Origin: Alteromonas sp. KC3
GTDB taxonomy: Bacteria; Pseudomonadota; Gammaproteobacteria; Enterobacterales; Alteromonadaceae
DNA: 64,000 nt
Direction of reading: 5' to 3'
Assembly (NCBI RefSeq): GCF_016756315.1
Contig: NZ_AP024235.1
Location: 2,232,001-2,296,000 of the forward strand
Shown: positions 56,408 to 64,000 of the stretch, piece after piece
Numbering within the stretch: position 1 is the stretch's first letter
How the letters are laid out: the number at the start of each line of letters is the position of its first letter
The notes under the pieces: model-generated
What the model was told of the DNA's origin: nothing
Databases searched by the model: none
What the model saw: only the letters and a program-made list of their open reading frames with translations
Translations under genes and position numbers: made by a program

Positions 56408-57235
56408 ATGTATAAACACTTAATTGGTTCTGCATTACCCCCTCGCCTCTTTTTACTGCTTCCTCTATTCTTTTGCACCTTTAAGACAGTTGCACTAATT
56501 GATAGCGAGCACCTCAGCAATGCTTGTGATGAAGTCATCATTTCAGCCCATCCTGATTATGCGCCTTTTCACTGGGAGCAAGACGGCGAGATTATAGGCG
56601 CCTCTATCGACATTACCGGGCAAATTCTAAACGAGATGGGTATAGCGTGGCGTTCGGACTATGTTGGGCCTTGGAAACGTGTACTCCAACACGCCTATGC
56701 TGGTCATATCGACCTAATACCCGCGTTAAAAAAAACCAACGAACGTGAGCAGTTCCTTCACTACACAAACGCCCATTTCTACAGCAACCCTGTTGCTATT
56801 TACCAAAAAGCAACACCAGACACTCAACCTGTACACTCCCTCGACGCGTTGGATGGATTGATTGGCTCTGTAAATGCTGGAGATAATCACGGCGAGCACA
56901 TTGATGCATTCTTGTCGGTTCAAGATGTCGTTGAGGTTAAAGGGCTACGGGAAAATTTCGAGCTTCTTGCACGAGGCAGAACCGATTATTTTGTTATTGG
57001 CAAGCAAACTGCGAACGCGTTTCTTCAGACTAACAAAATGCTCTCTCAGTTTGAAATAGTGTTCGAAACTAACAATGCCGTCGTACATCACGGTTTTAGC
57101 AAGCGCTCTGCTTGCACCGCAATAATCGATGAATTTGATAAACGTTTACAGCTTAAGGTCGACAATGGAGAAGTAGAATTAGCCATAGAGCATTACAAAA
57201 ACAAATGGCTTGAAAGGCAATTGTTAGAAGAGTAA
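56408..57235 (+). CDS. Periplasmic amino-acid-binding-like (SBP family 3) protein
   Basis: 275 aa with a signal peptide (PPRLFLLLPLFFCTFKTVA). The mature part has the family 3 solute-binding layout: VIISAHPDYAPFHWEQDGEI, IGASIDITGQILNEMGI, HIDLIPALKKTNEREQFLHY, LDGLIGSVNAGDNHGEHIDAF. No ABC permease or ATPase gene is near, so it may act as a sensor or stand-alone binding protein rather than a transporter part; such orphans are common in Alteromonadales. It follows the membrane-anchored unknown by 36 bases. Convergent with the LysR gene; no clear terminator between them. Confidence 0.85.
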   Translation: MYKHLIGSALPPRLFLLLPLFFCTFKTVALIDSEHLSNACDEVIISAHPDYAPFHWEQDGEIIGASIDITGQILNEMGIAWRSDYVGPWKRVLQHAYAGHIDLIPALKKTNEREQFLHYTNAHFYSNPVAIYQKATPDTQPVHSLDALDGLIGSVNAGDNHGEHIDAFLSVQDVVEVKGLRENFELLARGRTDYFVIGKQTANAFLQTNKMLSQFEIVFETNNAVVHHGFSKRSACTAIIDEFDKRLQLKVDNGEVELAIEHYKNKWLERQLLEE

Positions 57236-57302
57236 CGAGAGTATTTGTCGATGTATTTAAACTTGATGCACTAAGATTGAGCTTTTTCATTAAGCCTCTT
57301 AA

Positions 57303-58196
57303 CTAATCTCCGTAATAAGCTACACACAAATCCCACAGTTTTTGAGCCGAAACCGACAATCCCTTTCTGGCATTTCGGATAAGCCCAATACGTTTTATCA
57401 ATGGATCTGTTTCAATAGGCAGTACCACTAAGCCCAAGCTTTTCATTTGCGTTTCACACAATGACGGCATAATCGAAATCCCAAGCCCATGTTTAATAAG
57501 CTTGCCTAGGGTAGACAATTGCCCTGTTTCAGCCACGATATTAATATCGCCATATTGCAGTAGCTTATTTTGTGTCCATGACCTTACCGCAGACCCACGG
57601 TTCATCATAACGAGTGGCAGTGACAGACATTCGCGCCACAGTGGCACTTGGCTAAGTTTTGCGGCTTGCTCTTTGTTGGCGACTACCACAAATCGGTCTT
57701 GAAATAGGCTTTCAAAAATAAGACCGTCTTTACGCTCGGGTTCAAAAGAAAAACCTAGTTCACAACGGCCAGTTGTTACTTCATTGATCACTTGTTCCAT
57801 AACGATGTCAATAACGCGTATGTTTACGTTCGGTGCTGCACGGTGAAACTGGGCTAGCAATATCGGCAAGTGCGACTCTGCAAAAGACGGCATAGCACAC
57901 ACAGACAATTGTCCTTTTGCCATCGCGAATAAATTCTGCATATCAGAGAACGTATTGTCCCAATCTCGAAGTAACCTAATGGCATTAGGTAATAGCAATT
58001 CACCTTCTGGTGTAAGGCTTACGTTGCGGGTATTGCGTTCAAACAACCTGCCACCTAATTGTTGCTCCATTTTTTTAATTGACGACGACAACGCTGGCTG
58101 TGTTAGATGTAAGTTTACAGCGGCTTCGGCGAACGTAGATGACTTAGCAACCTCTATAAACGCGCGTAATTGACGATAGGAAATATCCATACTCAT
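57303..58196 (-). CDS. LysR-family transcriptional regulator
   Basis: 297 aa. N-terminal winged helix-turn-helix: ISYRQLRAFIEVAKSSTFAE then AAVNLHLTQPALSSSIKKME and LGGRLFERNTRNVSLTPEG. The rest is a type 2 periplasmic-binding-like effector domain (CAMPSFAESHLPILLAQFHR, LIKHGLGISIMPSL). It is transcribed away from scoAB with 98 bases between the starts, the classical layout in which a LysR protein controls the divergent operon, and an 18-bp dyad lies in that gap. The likely effector is related to acetoacetate or another CoA acceptor, by context only. A second ATG at 58190 is possible. Confidence 0.92.
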   Translation of the reverse strand: MSMDISYRQLRAFIEVAKSSTFAEAAVNLHLTQPALSSSIKKMEQQLGGRLFERNTRNVSLTPEGELLLPNAIRLLRDWDNTFSDMQNLFAMAKGQLSVCAMPSFAESHLPILLAQFHRAAPNVNIRVIDIVMEQVINEVTTGRCELGFSFEPERKDGLIFESLFQDRFVVVANKEQAAKLSQVPLWRECLSLPLVMMNRGSAVRSWTQNKLLQYGDINIVAETGQLSTLGKLIKHGLGISIMPSLCETQMKSLGLVVLPIETDPLIKRIGLIRNARKGLSVSAQKLWDLCVAYYGD

Positions 58197-58211
58197 TAAT
58201 TAATATAATTT

Positions 58212-58229
58212 ATTAATCGTAAGATTAAT
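58212..58229. promoter_or_regulatory. LysR-type dyad between regulator and scoAB
   Basis: ATTAATCGTAAGATTAAT is a perfect inverted repeat with 7-bp arms and contains the T-N11-A pattern of LysR sites. It lies 16 bases upstream of the regulator gene and 66 bases upstream of scoA. Confidence 0.55.
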
Positions 58230-58294
58230 TCGATTTTACATAATAAGCAACAATGTTGATACTTAGTGTTAACAATTCAAATTGGAGAGAGTGA

Positions 58295-59002
58295 ATGGCA
58301 GGTTTCAACAAAGTCGTTTCTTCATATGATGAAGCAATGAAAGGTTTACAAGATGGCATGACTGTCATTGCCGGCGGTTTTGGCCTTTGCGGCATTCCAG
58401 AAGGCTTAATTGCACAAATAAAGACAATGGGCGTCAGTGGTCTAACCGTAGTTTCTAACAACTGCGGCGTAGACGGTTTTGGGCTTGGTTTATTGCTTGA
58501 AGATAAGCAAATAGCAAAAATGGTGTCTTCTTACGTGGGCGAGAATGCCTTGTTTGAAAAACAGTTATTAAATGGTGAGTTAGAGGTAGAACTTACTCCA
58601 CAAGGAACCCTTGCCGAAAAAATGCGAGCAGGTGGTGCAGGCATTCCAGCGTTTTATACAGCAACTGGCTACGGTACACCTGTTGGCGAAGGTAAAGAGG
58701 TAAAGGAATTTAATGGCCGCCCTTATATTCTAGAGCACGCTATCACTGGCGACTTTGCCATTGTTAAGGCGTGGAAAGCCGATAAATTTGGTAACTGTGT
58801 ATATCGCCACACTGCGCAAAACTTCAATCCAATGGCAGCTACTGCAGGTAAAATTACCATCGTAGAAGCAGAGGAAATTGTAGAACCTGGAGAGTTATCT
58901 CCCAGTGAAATTCACACGCCGGGAATTTACGTGAACCGCGTTATAAAAGGCTCATTCGAAAAACGCATTGAACGACGTATCGTAAGTAAGGAGGCAGTAT
59001 AA
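58295..59002 (+). CDS. scoA: 3-oxoacid CoA-transferase subunit A
   Basis: 235 aa. [39 protein letters not shown] and [20 protein letters not shown] are the standard CoA-transferase family I alpha signatures. With subunit B it moves CoA from succinyl-CoA to acetoacetate, allowing use of acetoacetate from leucine or ketone bodies. GGAGAG stands eight bases before the ATG. The stop overlaps the scoB start (TAATG). The bkd operon elsewhere in the window feeds the same leucine route. Confidence 0.94.
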   Translation: MAGFNKVVSSYDEAMKGLQDGMTVIAGGFGLCGIPEGLIAQIKTMGVSGLTVVSNNCGVDGFGLGLLLEDKQIAKMVSSYVGENALFEKQLLNGELEVELTPQGTLAEKMRAGGAGIPAFYTATGYGTPVGEGKEVKEFNGRPYILEHAITGDFAIVKAWKADKFGNCVYRHTAQNFNPMAATAGKITIVEAEEIVEPGELSPSEIHTPGIYVNRVIKGSFEKRIERRIVSKEAV

Positions 59003-59655
59003 TGCTAACTAGAGAGCAAATTGCCATGCGCGTAGCGCAAGAGTTCAAAGATGGCGACTACGTAAACTTGGGTATAGGTATTCCTACATTGGCCGCCAAC
59101 TATGTGCCTGACGATATTAGCGTTATGTTGCAATCAGAGAATGGCCTTTTAGGTATGGGCCGTTACCCTACTGAAGAAGAAGTAGATGCAGACATGATAA
59201 ATGCAGGCAAGGAAACGGTAACAGCAATTACCGGCGCCTCCATTTTCAACAGTGCTGAAAGCTTCGCCATGATCCGTGGTGGCCACGTTGATTTTACGGT
59301 ACTTGGCGCGTTTGAGGTGGACGTTTCCGGTAACATCGCTTCGTGGATGATACCTGGTAAACTGGTTAAAGGTATGGGCGGAGCTATGGACCTTGTAGCT
59401 GGCGCTAAAAACATCATTGTTACCATGACTCACACTGACAAGCATGGCAATTCAAAACTACTGCCTGAATGTACTTTACCGTTAACTGGCGTTAATTGTA
59501 TCACAAGGATTATCACTGACTTGGCAGTACTTAGCGTGCAGGACGGCGCGTTTATACTACAAGAGCGTGCGCCGGGCGTTAGTATTGACGAGATTAAAGA
59601 AAAAACAGCGGGCAAGCTTATTGTTCCAGACAATGTGGTAGAAATGTCACTTTAA
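59002..59655 (+). CDS. scoB: 3-oxoacid CoA-transferase subunit B
   Basis: 217 aa. VNLGIGIPTLAANYVP is the CoA-binding glycine-rich part and Glu46 in MLQSENGLLGMG is the catalytic glutamate that forms the CoA thioester. HTDKHGNSKLLPECTLPLTG agrees with subunit B of succinyl-CoA:3-ketoacid transferase. The ATG overlaps the scoA stop by one base and has AAGGAGG ten bases upstream inside scoA. A terminator follows. Confidence 0.94.
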   Translation: MLTREQIAMRVAQEFKDGDYVNLGIGIPTLAANYVPDDISVMLQSENGLLGMGRYPTEEEVDADMINAGKETVTAITGASIFNSAESFAMIRGGHVDFTVLGAFEVDVSGNIASWMIPGKLVKGMGGAMDLVAGAKNIIVTMTHTDKHGNSKLLPECTLPLTGVNCITRIITDLAVLSVQDGAFILQERAPGVSIDEIKEKTAGKLIVPDNVVEMSL

Positions 59656-59659
59656 TCAT

Positions 59660-59694
59660 ATTTTAGAGGGCATCTTTATGCCCTCTTCTTTCAT
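59660..59694 (+). terminator. Terminator of scoAB
   Basis: AGAGGGCAT (59665-59673) and ATGCCCTCT (59678-59686) form a perfect 9-bp stem with loop CTTT, followed by TCTTTC, a weak T-tract. Confidence 0.7.
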
Positions 59695-59715
59695 TATGTC
59701 TATCATTAAGGGATA

Positions 59716-61089
59716 ATGCGCCGATTCGTTATTTTAAGAGGCATCCCTTTGCAAGTTACCGATTTACCTGTCCACCATAAAATCATTTCTAAGCTTGAAA
59801 CTAAAAACATTTCAACGCTCACCGAAATTCAAGAACGCACTATGTTACCGGCTATTCAAGGTAAAGATATTATTGCGTCTTCAAAAACAGGCTCAGGTAA
59901 AACCTTCGCTTTTTTAGTTCCAGCAATCAATCGTTTAATGTCGCAAAAAGCGCTTAGTCGTCAAGACCCGCGCGCGTTGATATTAGCGCCAACTCGCGAA
60001 TTAGCGAAACAGGTGTTTATTGAAGCTAAGTCGATGTGCACAGGGTTGAACCTTACTTGCTCGCTAATTGTTGGCGGTGAAAATTATAATGATCAAGTAA
60101 AAGCACTGCGCCGTAACCCACATATCATCGTTGGCACAGCGGGTCGTGTAGCTGACCATCTACTCGATAAAAGCGTATATCTAAACGGTCTGGAGCTGCT
60201 GATTTTTGACGAAGCTGACCGCATGCTTGATTTGGGGTTTGCTGCACAGCTTAAAATGATAAACGATTACGCAGACCACCGAAAACGCCAAACTATGCTG
60301 TTCTCTGCCACACTCGATAATATTGAGTTGAAGCACATGACGGGGCAATTAACGAAAAGTGCTGTGCGCGTTGCTGTGGGTGATGCGACTGCCCAGCACG
60401 GTGATATAGAACAGCGATGTTTCTTTGCAGATAACGTCGATAACAAAGATGCCATATTGCACGCTGAGTTAACGAACCGTTCTTACAATCAAGCCATTGT
60501 ATTTACCGCTACACGTGAAGATACTGACCGCATTGCAGCATTGCTCAACGAAGACGGTTTAGAGGCTATTGCGCTTCGCGGCGATCTACCACAAAACCAG
60601 CGCGCCGCAATCATGAGTTCATTTGCGCGTGGTCAACACAGTATCTTAGTTACAACAGACCTAGCATCACGTGGGCTTGATCTCTCTAAGGTAGGCTTAG
60701 TAGTCAATTTTGATCTTCCTAAAAACGCCGATGAATATATTCATCGTATTGGCCGTACTGGCCGCGCAGGACAAAAAGGCGAAGCATTTTCCTTAGTTGG
60801 GCCGCGCGATTGGAAGAGCTTTGAAGCACTTAAAAACCATTTGCAATACGCGTTAGAGTGCAGTGCTCACCCAAAACATGCCGCTACTTTTAAAGGCTTT
60901 GCTCCAGCAAAGAAAAAGGCATCCAAACAAGCTGGTGCGCAAGGTAAAAAACGGGTAGCAAAACCGATTAAACAACAGCATAAAAAGCGTATCGATACGA
61001 TGGGCGGTGAAGATGTGGGTATGGTTCCGATAAAACGCAAACCAAGAAAGCCACTGGAAGACGACACAGATACCGCTGACGAAGAGTAA
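59716..61089 (+). CDS. DEAD-box RNA helicase
   Basis: 457 aa as drawn. All helicase motifs are present in order: Q motif (STLTEIQE), I (SSKTGSGKT), Ia (PTRELAKQ), II (FDEADRMLDLGF), III (FSATLDN), and VI (YIHRIGRTGRAG). The C-terminal 70 residues are Lys-rich (KKKASKQAGAQGKKR) and probably bind RNA. It resembles RhlE/SrmB-type helicases that help ribosome assembly or mRNA turnover. Start uncertain: a TTG at 59749 has an ideal AAGAGG six bases upstream and gives MQVTDLPVHHK, which fits the family N-terminus better than the ATG at 59716. Confidence 0.9.
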   Translation: MRRFVILRGIPLQVTDLPVHHKIISKLETKNISTLTEIQERTMLPAIQGKDIIASSKTGSGKTFAFLVPAINRLMSQKALSRQDPRALILAPTRELAKQVFIEAKSMCTGLNLTCSLIVGGENYNDQVKALRRNPHIIVGTAGRVADHLLDKSVYLNGLELLIFDEADRMLDLGFAAQLKMINDYADHRKRQTMLFSATLDNIELKHMTGQLTKSAVRVAVGDATAQHGDIEQRCFFADNVDNKDAILHAELTNRSYNQAIVFTATREDTDRIAALLNEDGLEAIALRGDLPQNQRAAIMSSFARGQHSILVTTDLASRGLDLSKVGLVVNFDLPKNADEYIHRIGRTGRAGQKGEAFSLVGPRDWKSFEALKNHLQYALECSAHPKHAATFKGFAPAKKKASKQAGAQGKKRVAKPIKQQHKKRIDTMGGEDVGMVPIKRKPRKPLEDDTDTADEE

Positions 61090-61157
61090 CTCGTGGGCTA
61101 CTTGATAAGCGCTAATAACGAAAACCACTAACAAGCAGTGATTAGCGTAAAAAATTA

Positions 61158-61190
61158 ATAAAAAAGCGAGCCCTGAACTCGCTTTTTAGT
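61158..61190. terminator. Bidirectional terminator between helicase and EF-hand genes
   Basis: AAAAAGCGAG (61161-61170) and CTCGCTTTTT (61178-61187) form a 10-bp stem with a seven-base loop. The genes converge here. Confidence 0.85.
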
Positions 61191-61218
61191 TCTATATTGC
61201 TACTGGAAAATACTCAAA

Positions 61219-61461
61219 TTAGTATTCCCACCAGCACTCTTGCCACCACTCTAAAAATTCTTCGAAGTCGATAAAGCCATCATCATTGCTGTCGATGAGC
61301 TTAAAGCCTTCTTGTACGTGGCTCGCTTTTGTCTTTGGTGAGATCACCGTAAGAAGTTCGATGAATTCAGGCAAATCGATTTGACCATTTCCATCGCGGT
61401 CAAAAAAGCTGAAGTCTTTTCTAATTTCTTCAATTTTAGATTCTGAAAGTTGAGTGCTCAC
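61219..61461 (-). CDS. Small EF-hand calcium-binding protein
   Basis: 80 aa with two canonical EF-hand loops: DRDGNGQIDLPE (residues 21-32) and DSNDDGFIDFEE (57-68). Both have acidic residues at positions 1, 3 or 5 and the final Glu at 12, so both should bind Ca2+. No signal peptide, so probably cytoplasmic. The C-terminus FLEWWQECWWEY is rich in Trp. The start is GTG with AAGGAA upstream. It follows trhO on the same strand by 58 bases. Calmodulin-like proteins of this size occur in several marine gammaproteobacteria; a target is unknown. Confidence 0.88.
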   Translation of the reverse strand: MSTQLSESKIEEIRKDFSFFDRDGNGQIDLPEFIELLTVISPKTKASHVQEGFKLIDSNDDGFIDFEEFLEWWQECWWEY

Positions 61462-61519
61462 TCGCGTTCCTTATTTCAACTGCAATAAACACGAGTGTAA
61501 CGCCCTTCTAACTTACTGT

Positions 61520-62515
61520 CTATGCCTGATTTTCTTTTGCTTTCAGTGCACGTAATCGCTGGGCTTGCGCTTTCTCTTGACGTTTTTGTTCCATGGTTAA
61601 ACGCGCTTCAGTACCCACGTGTTCTTGCTTACGTGACTTAGCAAGTTGTACCTGCTTTTCACGCTCACGGAAACGCTCAAGTTGTTCGTCTGTATGAGTG
61701 CCATAACAGTGTGGACAGCTTACGCCAGCTTCATACTTATCGCTTTCTTTGTCTTCTTCAGTAATGGGCAGACGGCAAGCATAGCACTGCTCATAGTGGC
61801 TTTTTTCTAAGTCGTGATTAACCGCAACGCGATTATCAAAAACAAAGCAGTCGCCTTCCCACATAGATTCTTCTTTTGGCACGTCTTCAAGATACTGAAG
61901 AATTCCACCTTCAAGATGATAAACCTCTTCAAACCCCTGCTCTTTTAGATAGGCAGTAGATTTTTCACAGCGAATACCGCCTGTACAGAACATGGCAACT
62001 TTCTTATTTTTCGCTGGGTCAAGTTCTTTTGACACGTACTCAGGGAACTCTCTAAATGTTTCCGTTTTCGGGTCAATGGCGTTTTTGAATGTACCAATTT
62101 CAATTTCATAACCGTTACGTGTATCAATAACGGTAACGTCTGGATCGCTGATAAGCGCATTCCAATCTTTTGGCTTCACGTAGGTACCCACCGTTTTGCG
62201 TGGATCGATACCTTCAACACCCATGGTTACGATTTCTTTTTTCAGTTTTACCTTAGTACGATAAAACGGCTGTTCATCGTGAAGTGATTCTTTAAAAGAA
62301 ATAGGATTAATTCGAGTATCATTGTTTAAATACGCAAGTAGCGCATCAATACCTTCACGCGTACCAGATACTGTGCCATTGATACCTTCATGAGCAAGTA
62401 ACAACGTACCTTTAATACCGTTACTTTCCATCGCCTCTAGAAGCGGCTGACGCATTTCTTTGAAATTTTCAAGTGCAACGAATTTATACATCGCACATAC
62501 AATATATTTTGACAT
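61520..62515 (-). CDS. trhO: tRNA uridine(34) hydroxylase TrhO
   Basis: 331 aa (E. coli YceA/TrhO 350). The N-terminal part has [20 protein letters not shown]; the rhodanese domain has [20 protein letters not shown] and the catalytic loop [20 protein letters not shown]. The C-terminal cysteine set CYACRLPI and [11 protein letters not shown] suggests zinc binding. TrhO hydroxylates U34 of several tRNAs with oxygen, the first step to 5-methoxyuridine-type modifications. Full length. No operon partner except perhaps the EF-hand gene downstream. Confidence 0.94.
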   Translation of the reverse strand: MSKYIVCAMYKFVALENFKEMRQPLLEAMESNGIKGTLLLAHEGINGTVSGTREGIDALLAYLNNDTRINPISFKESLHDEQPFYRTKVKLKKEIVTMGVEGIDPRKTVGTYVKPKDWNALISDPDVTVIDTRNGYEIEIGTFKNAIDPKTETFREFPEYVSKELDPAKNKKVAMFCTGGIRCEKSTAYLKEQGFEEVYHLEGGILQYLEDVPKEESMWEGDCFVFDNRVAVNHDLEKSHYEQCYACRLPITEEDKESDKYEAGVSCPHCYGTHTDEQLERFREREKQVQLAKSRKQEHVGTEARLTMEQKRQEKAQAQRLRALKAKENQA

Positions 62516-62676
62516 GTTTTTAAACCTTTGCTGATTGGAGCGTAAGACCAGTGCAAAAATGCGGCGCGCAATATAGCAGATTCACAGTTACAAATCTACG
62601 GCAGTGCTGGTTTATGCCTTTTTGCAATTAGCATCAGTCAAAGTAATGATGGGTAGATGATATTTTATGCAACAAC

Positions 62677-63225
62677 TTATGCAACAACAGATTCATCCCA
62701 GCGGCGGGACGTTAAGTTGTCATTAAACGCATGACTTTGTTCGACAACATCAAACAGCATCGTGTTATCTTCATCTATTGTACTAGAGTACGCTTTAGCT
62801 ACTCGCTTTTGAGTACCATAGCTACAGTTATCTATTACATCATCTGGTAGTCGCAATTTGTTGTTGGTTTGCGCAAGTGGTTGAGGGTTCATAACGTGAA
62901 ACAACCTTGCGGTTGCAATGTCTGTTTTCATTAATTCCGACAAAACAGACATGTTTTTCCAATCACTTGGCGTTGCCTCAAGTTTAGCTTTTGGGTAATG
63001 ATTTAAAGCTTCAAGCGTTGAATCGATACTACCGCGTTTATTGTCGTTAAGTGTATCGGCACTATTGATGTGAATGGGTTCTGCCAATGCGTGTTGTTGC
63101 ATGGCTAAATAAAGTGAAAATAGAGCGCCTTGGGAAGTCGCCTTAGACAGAATACCGCTAGACTCCCAAAATAGACTTGGGTCTATTGGGGGTGTGTTAT
63201 TTGTCTTTAACTCTTCTGCTGACAT
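62677..63225 (-). CDS. Uncharacterised protein, possibly VC2046/SO_2500 family
   Basis: 182 aa, no signal peptide or membrane segment, starting MSAEELKTNNTPPIDPSLF. Composition is ordinary and helical. ATARLFHVMNPQPLAQTNNK and LRLPDDVIDNCSYGTQKRVA are the most motif-like stretches. It recalls the VC2046/SO_2500 family of Vibrio and Shewanella (function unknown), but I could not confirm it. It stands alone, divergent from the response regulator gene at the end of the window. No clear terminator. Confidence 0.7.
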   Translation of the reverse strand: MSAEELKTNNTPPIDPSLFWESSGILSKATSQGALFSLYLAMQQHALAEPIHINSADTLNDNKRGSIDSTLEALNHYPKAKLEATPSDWKNMSVLSELMKTDIATARLFHVMNPQPLAQTNNKLRLPDDVIDNCSYGTQKRVAKAYSSTIDEDNTMLFDVVEQSHAFNDNLTSRRWDESVVA

Positions 63226-63361
63226 TATATCTGGCGTTTATCACGTACAAACTTATACTTAGGTTGTCGGCAAGATAATGTTTTTCTTGAGCTTATTATT
63301 GCTCTCTATCGCGTAATAGATAATCATACTGCTATGAGCGATACCCATTCATGGATTGGAA

Positions 63362-64000
63362 ATGCAATTTAGTAACAAACAAGTTTTGATTGTTGAAGAT
63401 CAACGCCCATTCCTGCTGTTGTTAAAAGGGCTCATGCATTCTATGGGTGTATCCGATGTCGTTACAAAATCGTCTGCAGAACAAGCCGTTTCCCTATGTA
63501 AGAAGCATAAATTCGACATCATTGTTTGTGATCTTCACCTTGGTGCCGACAACAAGAATGGCTATGAACTTATAGAAGAACTGCGCACAAGACGACTGAT
63601 TAACCCAACATCCGTTTTTGTACTGATTAGTGCAGATAGCGCAAGACCTGTGGTTTTAGGTTCAATTGACAGACGTCCCGATGACTTTTTGATTAAACCT
63701 TTTTCTCAGGTTCAACTTAAGTCTCGCATCATAAGAGCCTGGCAAAAGCGTCAGTTTCTTAAAGAGGCTTATCGCCTAATAGAACAACAAGAATATAATG
63801 CAGCAATAGACCATATTGAAGAACTGCTAGCCTCTCCATCACATTACAAAGGTCATTGTGAACAACTGCTTATCGAACTTTATTGGCAAATAAACGAACC
63901 ATCTAAAGCACTTGATGTGTTACAAGACTATATAAATGGAAAACCCGTTCTGTGGGCTCAGGTAGCACTAGGTAAAACGTATCTACAACTTGAGCAAAAC
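63362..64000 (+). CDS. Response regulator with helical-repeat C-terminus, 3' part missing
   Basis: 213 residues are visible and the frame is open at the window end. The N-terminus is a receiver domain: acidic pair Glu12-Asp13 in VLIVEDQRPFL, phosphoacceptor Asp57 in IIVCDLHLG, Ser90 in VLISADS and Lys112 in LIKPFS. From residue about 130, helical pairs begin (EAYRLIEQQEYNAAIDHIEE, ALDVLQDYINGK, AQVALGKTYLQLEQ), which look like TPR repeats. There is no DNA-binding domain so far, so output is likely through protein contacts. No kinase is adjacent on the visible side; the sensor-less kinase at 54818 is one possible partner. Confidence 0.88.
   Translation, partial: MQFSNKQVLIVEDQRPFLLLLKGLMHSMGVSDVVTKSSAEQAVSLCKKHKFDIIVCDLHLGADNKNGYELIEELRTRRLINPTSVFVLISADSARPVVLGSIDRRPDDFLIKPFSQVQLKSRIIRAWQKRQFLKEAYRLIEQQEYNAAIDHIEELLASPSHYKGHCEQLLIELYWQINEPSKALDVLQDYINGKPVLWAQVALGKTYLQLEQN

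Overview
The window reads as chromosomal DNA of a marine gammaproteobacterium of the order Alteromonadales, most likely Alteromonas or a close relative. This is inferred from protein character and gene order, not from a search. Supporting signs are FabA, RMF, ProQ, CysB and SdaA of gammaproteobacterial type, many Na+-coupled and secreted functions, a large NAD-dependent glutamate dehydrogenase, and GlyGly-CTERM tails on two exported proteins. I saw no rRNA, tRNA, CRISPR array, prophage or insertion sequence. The region is dense, mostly minus-strand core genome with short accessory stretches.

Layout. 1-2.4 kb: the end of a photolyase/cryptochrome gene, a small possible ribbon-helix-helix protein, fabA and rmf (rmf is only 58 aa). 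2.6-9.8 kb: a minus-strand run pyrD, rlmKL, glutaredoxin-like, uup, DUF3466 protein, with stop/start overlaps; together with fabA-rmf it resembles the fabA-rmf-uup-rlmKL-pyrD neighbourhood of E. coli. 9.9-14.7 kb: 1612-aa NAD-glutamate dehydrogenase. 14.9-21.8 kb: a four-gene envelope cluster (DUF1302 barrel-like protein, DUF1329 periplasmic protein, YCF48/BNR repeat protein, RND/MMPL transporter), the best candidate here for a poorly described system; a strong hairpin terminator divides it in two. 22-27.8 kb: NSS transporter, NhaC antiporter, pepN and a DUF2835 protein. 27.9-32 kb: SIMPL protein, free-methionine-sulfoxide reductase, an unknown acidic protein, proQ and prc, a probable five-gene operon. 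32.3-38 kb: class V aminotransferase, gamma-carbonic-anhydrase-like protein, tesB, an atypical protein kinase and rlmJ. The 490-bp gap at 33.4-33.9 kb holds a convincing candidate small RNA on the plus strand. 38.2-42.1 kb: branched-chain 2-oxoacid dehydrogenase E1alpha-E1beta-E2. 42.6-46.6 kb: a large secreted subtilisin-like protease with a GlyGly-CTERM tail. 46.7-49.8 kb: rmuC and class I fumarase. 50-53.6 kb: pabB-nudL-sdaA in the same order as E. coli. 53.6-57.2 kb: cysB, then a sensor-less histidine kinase, a membrane-anchored unknown and a solute-binding-like protein. 57.3-59.7 kb: a LysR regulator divergent from scoAB (CoA transferase). 59.7-64 kb: DEAD-box helicase, EF-hand protein, trhO, an unknown and a response regulator with a long C-terminal extension that runs off the window.

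Functionally, much of the window concerns amino-acid and acyl-CoA catabolism (pepN, amino-acid transporter, gdhB, bkd, scoAB, sdaA, tesB), ribosome and RNA maintenance (rmf, rlmKL, rlmJ, trhO, uup, proQ, DEAD helicase) and envelope proteolysis (prc, S8 protease). Where an internal start agreed better with family length or the ribosome binding site than the longest open frame, I chose it and say so.
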